This document shows, piece after piece, positions 8,562 through 16,744 of a stretch of DNA of 64,000 nt. Each line of letters starts with the position of its first letter. Within the stretch, counting starts at the first letter, position 1. The notes beneath the pieces are model-generated. The model had not been told where the DNA came from, ran no database searches, and worked only from the letters and a program-made list of their open reading frames with translations. The DNA comes from Microthrixaceae bacterium. Lineage in GTDB: Bacteria; Actinomycetota; Acidimicrobiia; Acidimicrobiales; DATDAH01. The stretch covers positions 4,572-68,571 of the forward strand of contig JACJWK010000019.1 of assembly GCA_020637195.1 (NCBI GenBank). Reading direction: 5' to 3'. A program made the translations under genes and the position numbers.

Positions 8562-9365
8562 TCAGGGCGTCGGCGTCGCCCGGACGAGCAGCCGGCTCTC
8601 GCCCGGGACGGTCTGGCCGGTGTCGACGTCCTCGACGTCGGTGACCGTCCACCCGGCGGCGTCGAGCCACCGCAGGCCCGTCGCCCGCGACGGCACGGTG
8701 AGCACGTCCTCGCCCAGGTCGGCGAGGAACGACTCCTCGGCCCGCTGGGAGTCGGTCACGACGGCGTCGGCCTCCCGGGTCGAGAGGGTGAGGGCGAAGA
8801 CGCTGCCCGGCGCGCTCCGCTCGGCGGCGACGGCAAACAGCTCGTGGACCGTCGGCTCGGGCAGGTAGCGCAGCAGGCCCTCGGCCAGGAAGAGGGTGGG
8901 ACGGTCGGCCGTGTGCCCGGCGTCGGCCAGCGCGCCGTCGAGCCCACCGGCGGACAGGTCGTGGGCGACGAACGCGATGCCCTCGACGTCGGCGGGAAGC
9001 GCCTCGAGCCGAGCCCGCTTGTCGCCCTGCGTGTTGGGGTGGTCGACCTCGAAGAAGCGCACGCCGGGCGTCCGGAAGCGCAGGGCCCGCCCGTCGTAGC
9101 CGGCGCCCAGGATGACGACCTGGGGGACGCCCCAGGCCAGGGCGTCGCGCACCTCGGCGTCGAAGAACCGGGTGCGGGCCGCCACCCACCGGCTGACGTC
9201 CTTGTAGTCGCCCTCGTAGCCCTCGGCCAGGGCGGCGCAGAGCCGCTCGTCGGCGGCGGGGTCGCCGGTCGGGGCGGCGGGCCGCTCGAGCGTCGCCCGG
9301 TTGGCCGCCACCACCCGGGCCGTGAGCGAGGGTCCGTCGGGGCGCACCGCCCCATCCCACCACAC
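8562..9365 (-). CDS. SAM-dependent methyltransferase of the TIGR00027/leucine carboxyl methyltransferase type
   Basis: A 267-residue protein if GTG 9365 is the start. Family features are SLTARVVAANRA near the N-terminus, VVILGAGYDGRALRF (SAM-binding motif I), VRFFEVDHPNTQGDK with the acidic ribose-binding residue in EVDHP, and LFLAEGLLRYLPEP (motif IV, EG-x-L-x-Y-L). These define the leucine carboxyl methyltransferase/TIGR00027 group, widespread in actinobacteria with mostly unknown acceptors. A GTG at 9422 is in frame, but it would run over the start of the divergent kinase gene, so the shorter form is preferred. Confidence 0.8.
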   Translation of the reverse strand: MWWDGAVRPDGPSLTARVVAANRATLERPAAPTGDPAADERLCAALAEGYEGDYKDVSRWVAARTRFFDAEVRDALAWGVPQVVILGAGYDGRALRFRTPGVRFFEVDHPNTQGDKRARLEALPADVEGIAFVAHDLSAGGLDGALADAGHTADRPTLFLAEGLLRYLPEPTVHELFAVAAERSAPGSVFALTLSTREADAVVTDSQRAEESFLADLGEDVLTVPSRATGLRWLDAAGWTVTDVEDVDTGQTVPGESRLLVRATPTP

Positions 9366-9412
9366 GTCCGCCCCTCCAGCGCCCGCCGGCGTGCTGTCGT
9401 ACCCTCGCGAAC

Positions 9413-11491
9413 GTGCCTCCACCGGAGATCGAGGGGTACTCCGACCTCACGCAGATCGCCAAGGGCGGGTTCGGCGTCGTCTACCGCGCCCACCAGGACC
9501 GCCTCGACCGCACCGTGGCGCTGAAGGTCCTGGCGGTGAGCGACCTGACCGACCGCGACCTCCAGCGATTCGACCGCGAGTGCCGCGCCATGGGCGCGCT
9601 CTCGTGGCACCCGAACGTGGTCGCCGTGCTCGACTCCGGCGTGACCGCCGACGGCAACCCGTACCTCGCGATGGAGTACCTGCCCGCCGGATCGCTGGCC
9701 GACCGGTTGCGGCGGGGACCGATGCCCTGGGCCGAGGCGGTCGAGGCCGGTGTCGAGGTGGCCGGTGCCCTGGGCGCCGCGCACGCCGCCGGCACCCTCC
9801 ACCGCGACCTCAAGCCCGAGAACCTGCTCTACGGCTCGTTCGGCAACGTCGAGCTCGGCGACTTCGGCATCGCCGCCGTCGAGGGCCTCGGGGGCACCAC
9901 CACCGGGTTCGGCACGTACACCCTGGCCCACGTGGCGCCCGAGATCCTCCAGGGCGAGCGGCCCGACGAGCGCTCCGACCTGTACAGCCTCGCCTCCACC
10001 CTCCACACCCTGGTCGAGGGGACCCCGCCGTTCGTCAGCGCCGACCGTGAGCCCGTCGCCGCCCTCATCACGCGGGTGCTCCAGACCGAGCCGCCGCGCG
10101 CCTCCGCCGCGCCCGGCGGCCTCGCCGAGCTCCTGCTCGAGGGCCTCGCCAAGGACCCCGATCGCCGACCGCAGAGCGCCGAGGCGTTCGGGCGACGGTT
10201 GCAGGAGATCCAGCGCGCCGAGGGGCTCCCGGTCACCGCCCTGCGCCTCGCCCGCATGACCAGCCTGCCCGGCGACGAGGCCGGGGCCGCGGGGCCCACC
10301 GGCGACCCCACGCCGACCGTTGCCGGTGCTGCGCTCACGGTCGAGCCACCCCGCGCCGCACCCACCGCCGAGGTGGTCCACGCCCCGCCGCCCGCGACCA
10401 CTGGCCCCACCCAGCACCGCATGCGTCGGCGAGCGCTCCCGACCAGGACGCTTCGCCGGACGGCTCCAGTCAGCGGCAGCAGCTCGCTCGCGCTCGCCAG
10501 CGTCGCGATCGTGCTGGCCGTCGCCGCGGTCGTCGTCGTGGTCACCCGCGACCGTGGCGACACCGAGGCGGCCACGGCGGCGACCGCGCCGGACGGCACC
10601 GCGGCGGCCACCACCACGACGCCAGCCGAGCCGATCGCCGCCGACGACATCGTGGCGGTCACCCTCCCGGTCACCGCCAACCCGACCGGCATCGACGGCC
10701 GAGGCGACGCGGTGTGGGTGGCCCACACCGAGCCGGCCGGCCTCGTGACCCGCCTCGACCCCGCCACCGGCGGGGTGGTCACCTTCATCCGGGCCGGAGT
10801 CGAGCCGCGCGGCATCGCGGCCACCGACGAGGCCGTCTGGCTGGCCAGCACCGCCGACAGCTCGGTGGTCCGCATCGATCCCGCCACCGACGAGGTGGTG
10901 GGCAGCGTCGACGTGGGCGGCATCCCCCGCAACATCAGCGCCACCGACACCGCGGTGTGGGTCACCGACAACCTCCAGGAGCGGGTCGTGCGGGTCGATC
11001 CCGGCTCCGATGCGGCGGTGGCGACCGTCACCGTCGGGGCGGTGCCCTTCAAGATCGACGCCACCGACGAGGCGGTCTGGGTCACGAACAACGCCGACGC
11101 CACGGTCAGCCGCATCGATCCCGCCACGAACACCGTCGTGGCCACCGTGCCGGTGGGCCAGGCACCGCAGGGCCTGCTCGTCACCGACGAGGACGTGTGG
11201 GTGGCGAACGTCGACGACGGCAGCGTCACCCGGATCGACCCCGCCACCAACGAGGTCACCGCCACGATCCCCATCGGCACCGAGGCCGCCGACCTCGCCC
11301 TGCTCGAGGGCGCGCTCTGGGTCACCGACACCGAGGACGGGACCGTCGTCGTGGTCGACCCGTCGACGAACGAGATCACCGCCACGGTCGAGGTGGGTCA
11401 GCGCCCGACCGGCGTCACCACGGCCGGCGGCGCCGTCTGGGTCACCGACACCCGGGGCAGCGCGGTGGTCCGTCTCTCCGTCGAGCGGTAG
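9413..11491 (+). CDS. Membrane Ser/Thr protein kinase with extracellular seven-bladed YVTN-like beta-propeller
   Basis: A 692-residue single-pass receptor kinase. The kinase domain (about 8-265) has glycine loop IAKGGFGVVYRA (15-26), VALKVL with Lys38, the catalytic loop HRDLKPENLL (Asp132) and DFG (150-152). A Pro/Ala-rich juxtamembrane stretch leads to one transmembrane helix (about 358-378). Outside, residues about 405-690 carry seven repeats of a V-W-V-x-x...RIDPATN.VVATV.VG unit, a complete propeller. The architecture resembles mycobacterial PknD, whose propeller is a sensor domain. Ligand and targets are unknown. The GTG start at 9413 gives an N-terminus just ahead of the kinase fold. 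It is divergent from the methyltransferase. Confidence 0.9.
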   Translation: MPPPEIEGYSDLTQIAKGGFGVVYRAHQDRLDRTVALKVLAVSDLTDRDLQRFDRECRAMGALSWHPNVVAVLDSGVTADGNPYLAMEYLPAGSLADRLRRGPMPWAEAVEAGVEVAGALGAAHAAGTLHRDLKPENLLYGSFGNVELGDFGIAAVEGLGGTTTGFGTYTLAHVAPEILQGERPDERSDLYSLASTLHTLVEGTPPFVSADREPVAALITRVLQTEPPRASAAPGGLAELLLEGLAKDPDRRPQSAEAFGRRLQEIQRAEGLPVTALRLARMTSLPGDEAGAAGPTGDPTPTVAGAALTVEPPRAAPTAEVVHAPPPATTGPTQHRMRRRALPTRTLRRTAPVSGSSSLALASVAIVLAVAAVVVVVTRDRGDTEAATAATAPDGTAAATTTTPAEPIAADDIVAVTLPVTANPTGIDGRGDAVWVAHTEPAGLVTRLDPATGGVVTFIRAGVEPRGIAATDEAVWLASTADSSVVRIDPATDEVVGSVDVGGIPRNISATDTAVWVTDNLQERVVRVDPGSDAAVATVTVGAVPFKIDATDEAVWVTNNADATVSRIDPATNTVVATVPVGQAPQGLLVTDEDVWVANVDDGSVTRIDPATNEVTATIPIGTEAADLALLEGALWVTDTEDGTVVVVDPSTNEITATVEVGQRPTGVTTAGGAVWVTDTRGSAVVRLSVER

Positions 11492-11503
11492 CCCGCCCTC
11501 GGA

Positions 11504-11563
11504 CCGGCCGATCCGGCGGCCCGGCCGATCCGGCGGATGGGCGGATCCGGCGGATCCGGCGGA
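11504..11563. repeat. Short GATCCGGCGG intergenic repeats
   Basis: Between the kinase stop and the DUF488 gene, CCGGCCGATCCGGCGG occurs at 11504-11519 and 11521-11536, followed by further GGATCCGG units near 11543-11563. This is a low-complexity tandem repeat with no open gene. It may form GC-rich hairpins after the kinase gene, but no clean terminator is visible. Confidence 0.6.
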
Positions 11564-11583
11564 GGGGGCCCGGGCCGTGGCCG

Positions 11584-11976
11584 CTAGGGCCCGGCCATCA
11601 CCGCCCCGAGGCCGGCGAGCAGCCCGCCGAGGAGCGAGCGGTGGCAGCGGGCCTCGTCCTCGCAGTAGCAGCCGACGGAGAGCTCGACCGTCGGCGACGC
11701 CGCCGCGAGCAGATCGAGCACGCCGGCCGGGTCCGACGCCGCCATCTCCCGGAGGTAGCCGCGCTCGAAGCGGCGCCACTCGGCGTCGGTGGTGGCCGAC
11801 CGTCCGAGGGCGACGAGGTCGGCACTGGGGGCGAGCACCGGCAGCCAGACGTCGTAGTAGTCGAGGCGGGCCAGGTCCTCGCGCCGCACGCCGCGCGGCG
11901 GCCGGCGCACGGTCCCGAGACGGAGCCCCTCGTCCGGCCGGCGAGGGCTGCCGAGGCGCACGACACGGAGGGCCAC
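11584..11976 (-). CDS. DUF488 family protein
   Basis: A 130-residue cytoplasmic protein from a GTG start. The diagnostic features are an N-terminal VRLGSPRR strand, LDYYDVWLPVLAPS, WRRFERGYLREM and the C-terminal VGCYCEDEARCHRSLLGGLL. The Cys-x-Cys-x5-C-H-R motif is the DUF488 (YeaO-like) signature. Family function is unknown, although it lies near redox or nucleic-acid-related genes in many genomes. It stands alone on the minus strand, downstream of the LLM oxidoreductase with a small gap, and could share its transcript. Confidence 0.8.
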   Translation of the reverse strand: MALRVVRLGSPRRPDEGLRLGTVRRPPRGVRREDLARLDYYDVWLPVLAPSADLVALGRSATTDAEWRRFERGYLREMAASDPAGVLDLLAAASPTVELSVGCYCEDEARCHRSLLGGLLAGLGAVMAGP

Positions 11977-12027
11977 GGGTCCCAGGATGGCCGACGCCGC
12001 CGGGAGTTGCCCGTGCGGCCCGCCGCG

Positions 12028-13086
12028 TCACACCGCGACGGGCGCCCCCTCCGCGGCGAGCAGCTCGCGCACCCGGGGGATCACCTCGGTGCCGTAGAGC
12101 TCGATGCTGCGCAGCATCGCGTCGTGGGGCAGGGCGCCGGCGCTGTACTTCAGGTCGAAGCGGGCGAGGTCGAGGGCCGTGGCCGTCGCCGCGATCTTGG
12201 CCGCCACGGTGTCGGGCGAGCCGACGTACAGCGAGCCCCCGGGGCCGGCCATCGCCTCGAACTCGCCGGGCCGCATCGGCCCCCAGCCCCGCTCCGCGCC
12301 GATGCGGTTCCGCATGGCCGTGAAGTGCGGGAGGAGCTGCTCCCGGGCCTCGCGGTCGGTGGGGGCGACGTGACCGGGCGAGTGCACGCCGATGGGCAGG
12401 CGGGGGGAACCGGACTCGTCGAGCACCCGGTGGTAGAGGTCGACGAGGGGCCGGAAGCGGGCGCTCTCGCCGCCGATGATGGCGATCATCAGGGGCAGCT
12501 CGTGGCGGGCGGCCCGCACGACGGACTGCGGGCTGCCCCCGACCCCCACCCAGGTGGTGAGGGCGCCCGACTCGGTGGTCGGGTGCACCGGCTGGCGGCG
12601 CAGCGGCGCCCGGGTGGCGCCCGTCCACGTGACCGGCTGCTCCCGCCGGAGCTGCGCGAAGAGGTCGAGCTTCTCCTCGAACAGCTCCTCGTAGTCCTCG
12701 AGGGCGTAGCCGAAGAGCGGGAACGACTCGGTGAACGAGCCCCGCCCGACGATCACCTCGGCCCGACCACCCGAGACGGCGTCGAGCGTGGCGAAGCGCT
12801 GGTACACCCGCACCGGGTCGTCCGAGCTGAGCACGGTGACCGCCGAGCCCAGGCGGATGCGCTCGGTGCGAGCGGCGATCGCGGCCAGCACCACCTCCGG
12901 CGCCGACACCGCGAAGTCGTCGCGGTGGTGCTCGCCCACGCCGAAGAAGTCGACGCCCACCCGGTCGGCGAGCACGGCCTCCTCCACGACGTCGCGCAGC
13001 ACCGCGGCCGCCGCCTTGGGCCGACCGTCCTCGCCGACGGTGACGTCGCCGAAGGTGTCCAGCCCCAGCTCCAGTTCGCGTGCCAT
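12028..13086 (-). CDS. LLM class flavin-dependent oxidoreductase (luciferase-like)
   Basis: A 352-residue TIM-barrel protein of the bacterial luciferase/F420 or FMN-dependent superfamily. Features are ELGLDTFGDV at the start, ADRVGVDFFGVGEHHRDDFAVSAPEVVLAAIAARTERIRLGSAVTVLSSDDPVRVYQRFATLDAVSGGRAEVIVGRGSF (the typical strand-helix series, split by well-conserved H-H and S-G-G-R-A-E-V), and VGVGGSPQSV and LYVGSPDTVAAKI near the end. The subgroup resembles the Atu2307-type putative monooxygenases. A CTTGCG-TT-CGCAAG palindrome lies 22 bases upstream of the ATG and may be a repressor operator. Substrate unknown. Confidence 0.85.
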   Translation of the reverse strand: MARELELGLDTFGDVTVGEDGRPKAAAAVLRDVVEEAVLADRVGVDFFGVGEHHRDDFAVSAPEVVLAAIAARTERIRLGSAVTVLSSDDPVRVYQRFATLDAVSGGRAEVIVGRGSFTESFPLFGYALEDYEELFEEKLDLFAQLRREQPVTWTGATRAPLRRQPVHPTTESGALTTWVGVGGSPQSVVRAARHELPLMIAIIGGESARFRPLVDLYHRVLDESGSPRLPIGVHSPGHVAPTDREAREQLLPHFTAMRNRIGAERGWGPMRPGEFEAMAGPGGSLYVGSPDTVAAKIAATATALDLARFDLKYSAGALPHDAMLRSIELYGTEVIPRVRELLAAEGAPVAV

Positions 13087-13107
13087 GCGCTCAGCCCCTC
13101 ACGATTA

Positions 13108-13121
13108 CTTGCGTTCGCAAG
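13108..13121. promoter_or_regulatory. Palindromic candidate operator upstream of the LLM oxidoreductase
   Basis: CTTGCG-TT-CGCAAG is a perfect 6-2-6 inverted repeat centred in the 156-base gap between the LLM oxidoreductase (ATG 13086, minus) and the plus-strand gene at 13243. Its size and position resemble TetR or MarR operators that overlap a promoter. No regulator gene is adjacent, so the cognate protein is unknown. Confidence 0.4.
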
Positions 13122-13242
13122 CGTCAACGCTGCGGGGCAGCCGGCATTCCCGGCGTCGGCCCGGCGCGCCCGGCACCCGGCGCACACCGCGACGCCACGC
13201 GCGATGATTCCCGGGAGGCAGACGGCGAGGGAGGGTCGCACG

Positions 13243-15870
13243 GTGCCTGGGGCGACGGCGGTGCTCGCGATCGACACGGCCACGATCTGGTGGGTCGCGG
13301 CGGCCGGCGCCGCGATCGCGTACGTCGGCTTCCTGGTCGGGTGGCGCGACCGCACGCTCGGCTGGGTGCAGTTCGGGCTCGCGGCCGCCGCCGCGGTCCT
13401 GCTCGTCGGGTCGGGCGAGGGCGGCTGGGCCTACCTCGGCGTGGCCATCGGGCTGGTGGCCGTCATGTCGATGGCCGCCCGCCAGCTGGCCAAGACCACC
13501 ATGCGGGTCGTCGTGGCGCTGGCGGTGCTCCTCGGCGTGCTGCTCGTCGCCCGGGTGGGCACGACGGCGGTGGAGGACCGGGCCTACGAAGAGGCCCGCA
13601 CGGCCCTGCCCGACGACATCGAGGACCTCTGCCTCGAGGGAGACTCCGGGCTCGAGTGCCTCGATCGGGTGCTGGCCGCGAAGCTCGCCGACGAGGAGGC
13701 GCTGGAGGCGGCGACCGCGGCCTACGTCGAGGACGAGCTGATCGACGATCTCGCCGAGGTCCGCGCACGAGTGCGGCGCGCGGTGGGACTGGGGGTCCTG
13801 AACGCCACTGCGGGCAACGCCGCCAACATCGCCGAGACCATGCAGGACGCGGCGTACGGGCCCCCGCCCGAGCTGGTCGACGTCCTCGCGACGCAGGAGC
13901 AGATCCTCGACAGCGGTTCGCCACCGACCTTCCGCGCCCGGCAGGACGCGGTGCTCGCGGCGATCGCCACGGTCCTGACCTCGGTGGATGCCGAGGCCGC
14001 GAAGACGGCCGCGGCGGCGGCGAAGACCGCGAAGGAGAGCGCCCAGGACGACCTCCGTGAGGTGCCCGCCCTGGATCTCGTCACCGCCGGTGCCGACCAG
14101 ATCGCGGAGAGCTGGGTCGAGCCCGTCACCGGGGAGGACGTGGACGTCCCCGTGGCGCTCGGGACGCTCGCGTGGCTGGCACTGCTCGTCGCCGCCGTGC
14201 TCGGCTACCGGCGGCTGGAGTGGCGCAACAACCAGGGCTACGGCGCCCCGGTGCAGGTCACCGACCTCAAGACCTCGGGCGACGACCTCTCCGCCGCATA
14301 CCTCACCGAGGGCATCAAGGTCCGCTACGGCTCCACCGACCTCGTCGAGCCCCCGGACACGCCCGGCGGCAGCGCGTTCGAGTCCGTCCAGACCACGCTG
14401 ACCGAGGTGGGGGGCGAGAACGGCAAGATCGCCGCCGCCATCACCAAGTTCGCCCAGGCCACCGCCTTCCCGAAGGCGGGCATCACGGTCACGGGCGTCG
14501 TGTCGTGGGCCGAGCCCGACCCGAAGGCCGCCGGCGCCACCGACAAGGGCGAGACCGATGGGAAGGGCGACAAGGACGAGAAGGGAGCGGAGCCGAAGCC
14601 CGTCGCCGGCGTGTTCCGGCTGGAGACGTCGCACGAGCACCGCTTCATCCGCACCGAGCGCCTCCGCGCCGACACGCCCGGCCAGCTCATGGACGAGGCC
14701 GCCGCACTCATCGCCGGCGACGTCCTCAGCTACTCGTACTGGACGCCGCCGTGGGCGAGGTCGTGGGGCGAGCGCGGCGAGGCGCTCGCCACCTACCGGC
14801 GCATGCTGTTCGACCGGCCGAGCGACAGCGACGAGCGGATCCGCGACCTCCGCCTCGCGCTGGGCGCCGCTCCCGACAACGCCCTCGTCCGGCTGATGCT
14901 GGCGCACGAGCTCGACCTCGCCGGCCAGCCGGTCGAGGCGCTGCGCCTCAACCTCCAGAACCGGATCGACCACCCCCACTTCCTGGCCGGCCGCTACCGC
15001 CTGGTCACGTCCCTCTGCATGCTCTCCGACCCGGGCACCCTCCGCGACCACTGGTGGTCGTCGTCGAACGCCGAGCACCGCAACGAGGTGCTTCGCCTCG
15101 TCGAATCGAGCGGCTCGCTCGACCGCAGCGCGGGCTACGACGGCCGGCGCCTGTGGGAGCTCCGGCGGTGGTGGCGTGGCTCGCTCCCCGCCGGCCTGAA
15201 ACCGCGGCCCGACGAGATGCGGACGCTGATCACGACCTACGACCCTGCGGTCCGCGCGCAGGCCCGCGTATCTGATGCACTCCTGCGCTGGGCGCACTAC
15301 GAGGCCGACCAGATCCGCGCCGCGCTGCGCTGGTGGCGCCTCGCGATCTGGTCGGTGCCGATGGACGAGCGGAAGGCGTCGCTGCGATTGCTCCAGGACG
15401 CGCCCCGGCGACGCCGCGAGATCGAGCAGATCCGCAGCATCGTGCCCATCATCGAGTGCCGGCTCCTCGGCGCGTCGCTCCGCTCCCGGATGGCCAAGCA
15501 GCCGCTCGACGACCGGGGTCGGGTGCGGATCGAGGGCCTGGGGGCGCAGGTGGAGGCTGCCGCCGGGCCGAGCTCGGGCACCGCGGCGCGCTACAACGCC
15601 GCCTGCTTCTGGTCCGTCGCCTGTGACCTGCTCGGCGGGGACATGACCGACGAGCCCCCGCAGGAACGCAGCGACCGTGAGAAGCGCGAGGCCACCCTGC
15701 GCGGGCAGTGGCTCGACCGATCCCTCACCGCGCTCGAGGCCGCGCTCCGCTCGGCCGACGGCTCCCGGCCGGCGCTCTCGTGGATCGAGAAGGACCCGGA
15801 CCTGGCCAACCTGAGGACGGCGCCGGGCTGGCGGACCGTGAAGGCGAGGCTCGAGGAGGAGTCGGGATGA
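13243..15870 (+). CDS. Large membrane protein with TPR-like C-terminal half, unknown function
   Basis: An 875-residue protein. GTG 13243 is chosen over ATG 13204 because GGAGGG lies at about 13229-13234 at good spacing. Four transmembrane helices occupy residues about 14-105. A helical, charged, probably extracytoplasmic region follows (PDDIEDLCLEGDSGLECLD, with two Cys), then a fifth helix LGTLAWLALLVAAVLGYR (about 305-325). The cytoplasmic remainder contains a Lys/Glu/Gly-rich linker and a helical TPR-like half (ALRLALGAAPDNALVRLMLAHELDLAG-type pattern; final AARYNAACFWSVACDLLG and DPDLANLRTAPGW signatures common at TPR ends). I do not recognise the family. It is translationally coupled (ATGA) to the next gene. 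Confidence 0.7.
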   Translation: MPGATAVLAIDTATIWWVAAAGAAIAYVGFLVGWRDRTLGWVQFGLAAAAAVLLVGSGEGGWAYLGVAIGLVAVMSMAARQLAKTTMRVVVALAVLLGVLLVARVGTTAVEDRAYEEARTALPDDIEDLCLEGDSGLECLDRVLAAKLADEEALEAATAAYVEDELIDDLAEVRARVRRAVGLGVLNATAGNAANIAETMQDAAYGPPPELVDVLATQEQILDSGSPPTFRARQDAVLAAIATVLTSVDAEAAKTAAAAAKTAKESAQDDLREVPALDLVTAGADQIAESWVEPVTGEDVDVPVALGTLAWLALLVAAVLGYRRLEWRNNQGYGAPVQVTDLKTSGDDLSAAYLTEGIKVRYGSTDLVEPPDTPGGSAFESVQTTLTEVGGENGKIAAAITKFAQATAFPKAGITVTGVVSWAEPDPKAAGATDKGETDGKGDKDEKGAEPKPVAGVFRLETSHEHRFIRTERLRADTPGQLMDEAAALIAGDVLSYSYWTPPWARSWGERGEALATYRRMLFDRPSDSDERIRDLRLALGAAPDNALVRLMLAHELDLAGQPVEALRLNLQNRIDHPHFLAGRYRLVTSLCMLSDPGTLRDHWWSSSNAEHRNEVLRLVESSGSLDRSAGYDGRRLWELRRWWRGSLPAGLKPRPDEMRTLITTYDPAVRAQARVSDALLRWAHYEADQIRAALRWWRLAIWSVPMDERKASLRLLQDAPRRRREIEQIRSIVPIIECRLLGASLRSRMAKQPLDDRGRVRIEGLGAQVEAAAGPSSGTAARYNAACFWSVACDLLGGDMTDEPPQERSDREKREATLRGQWLDRSLTALEAALRSADGSRPALSWIEKDPDLANLRTAPGWRTVKARLEEESG

Positions 15871-16679
15871 CCACCATTCAGCCGCTCGGCGGGCTCGCCG
15901 GCGACATCGAGCGGCGATGGAGCACGCTCGTGGCTCGAGCCGAGAAGGCCCTGACGGCCGCCAAGTCGTCGGGTGTCCGCGCGGCGGTCGAAGCCGTGAC
16001 CGTGCCCGCCGACACCCTCAGCGTCGCACCGTGGCGGGGCCCGAGCTGGCTCCCGCTCTCCCCGCCACCGACCGGCGAGCAGCGCCGCGTGGCCGCGGGC
16101 GTCCCCCTCGTCCGGCTGGCGGTCACCACCGAACCGCAGGCGAGCGTCGAGGAGCTCGAGCAGGGCATCGACGACCTCGTCGAGCGGGCGGGCATCGCCC
16201 TCGACCGGATGGCGCTCCTCGGCGTCCCGACGGACCCGATCGACGAGTCGGCCGCCCCGGACTCCTCACCGCTGGCCCACGCGGCCCGCGCCCTGTACCT
16301 GTGGGCGACCCGCAGCAGCGCCGGCGGGACCGGGCGTGGCCACTTCGTCCCGCCCATCGTGGAGGACGAAAGGCGCAGCGACCTGCCCGCCGCGCTCGCC
16401 CGACTCGGCAGCCCGGGCGCCGTCGTGCTCCACCGCAAGGTGCGCCTCAGCAAGTCCGAGCAGGAGAAGATCACCGAGGTCCTCGGCACCGCGAAGCCGG
16501 TGCGGTGTCCCGGCCTCGACCAGCCCTTCCTGCTCCTCGTCCCCGACCGCGTCCAGCTCGTGGTCAGCCAGGAGTGGGCCCTGAGCTACCTGCTCGACCG
16601 CGCCGACGCGGCCCGGCTCGAGCTGTCGATGATCGGCGTGTTCCGGGCTCGGGCCGACGCCGCCATCGCGTTCGGTTAG
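15867..16679 (+). CDS. Unknown soluble protein coupled to the upstream TPR-like membrane protein
   Basis: A 270-residue protein without signal peptide or membrane helix. ATG 15867 overlaps the previous TGA by 4 bases, so the two genes form one operon. The N-terminal third is helical (IERRWSTLVARAEKALTAAKSSGVRAAVEAV split by Ser/Gly), the middle is mixed, and the C-terminal part has strands GAVVLHRKVRLS, FLLLVPDRVQLVVSQE and LELSMIGVFRA. No catalytic motif or known domain is seen. The tight coupling suggests it works with the 875-residue protein, perhaps as its cytoplasmic partner. A long hairpin follows its stop. Confidence 0.65.
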   Translation: MTTIQPLGGLAGDIERRWSTLVARAEKALTAAKSSGVRAAVEAVTVPADTLSVAPWRGPSWLPLSPPPTGEQRRVAAGVPLVRLAVTTEPQASVEELEQGIDDLVERAGIALDRMALLGVPTDPIDESAAPDSSPLAHAARALYLWATRSSAGGTGRGHFVPPIVEDERRSDLPAALARLGSPGAVVLHRKVRLSKSEQEKITEVLGTAKPVRCPGLDQPFLLLVPDRVQLVVSQEWALSYLLDRADAARLELSMIGVFRARADAAIAFG

Positions 16680-16690
16680 GTCGGCTGATC

Positions 16691-16742
16691 CGTTCTGGCT
16701 CCCGATTTCGGTGCCCTGGCACCGAAATCGGGAGCCAGTTCG
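16691..16742. terminator. Long perfect hairpin, probable bidirectional terminator
   Basis: A 21-base perfect inverted repeat (left arm 16695-16715, right arm 16718-16738, core CCCGATTTCGGTGCC) lies between the convergent stops of the 15867-16679 gene and the SGNH gene ending at 16745. It lacks a clear U-tract but is well placed to end both transcripts. The flanks CGTTCT and AGTTCG recur around another intergenic hairpin at 36392-36442. Confidence 0.65.
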
Positions 16743-16744
16743 GG

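Noticed and set aside
8756..12628. Open frame of 1290 codons on the minus strand
   Set aside because: It lies antisense or out of frame to the methyltransferase, kinase, DUF488 and LLM genes and is low complexity.
10714..13203. 5' extension of the 13243-15870 gene back to 10714
   Set aside because: The extension crosses the kinase C-terminus and two minus-strand genes and is low complexity. The RBS-supported GTG at 13243 is far better.
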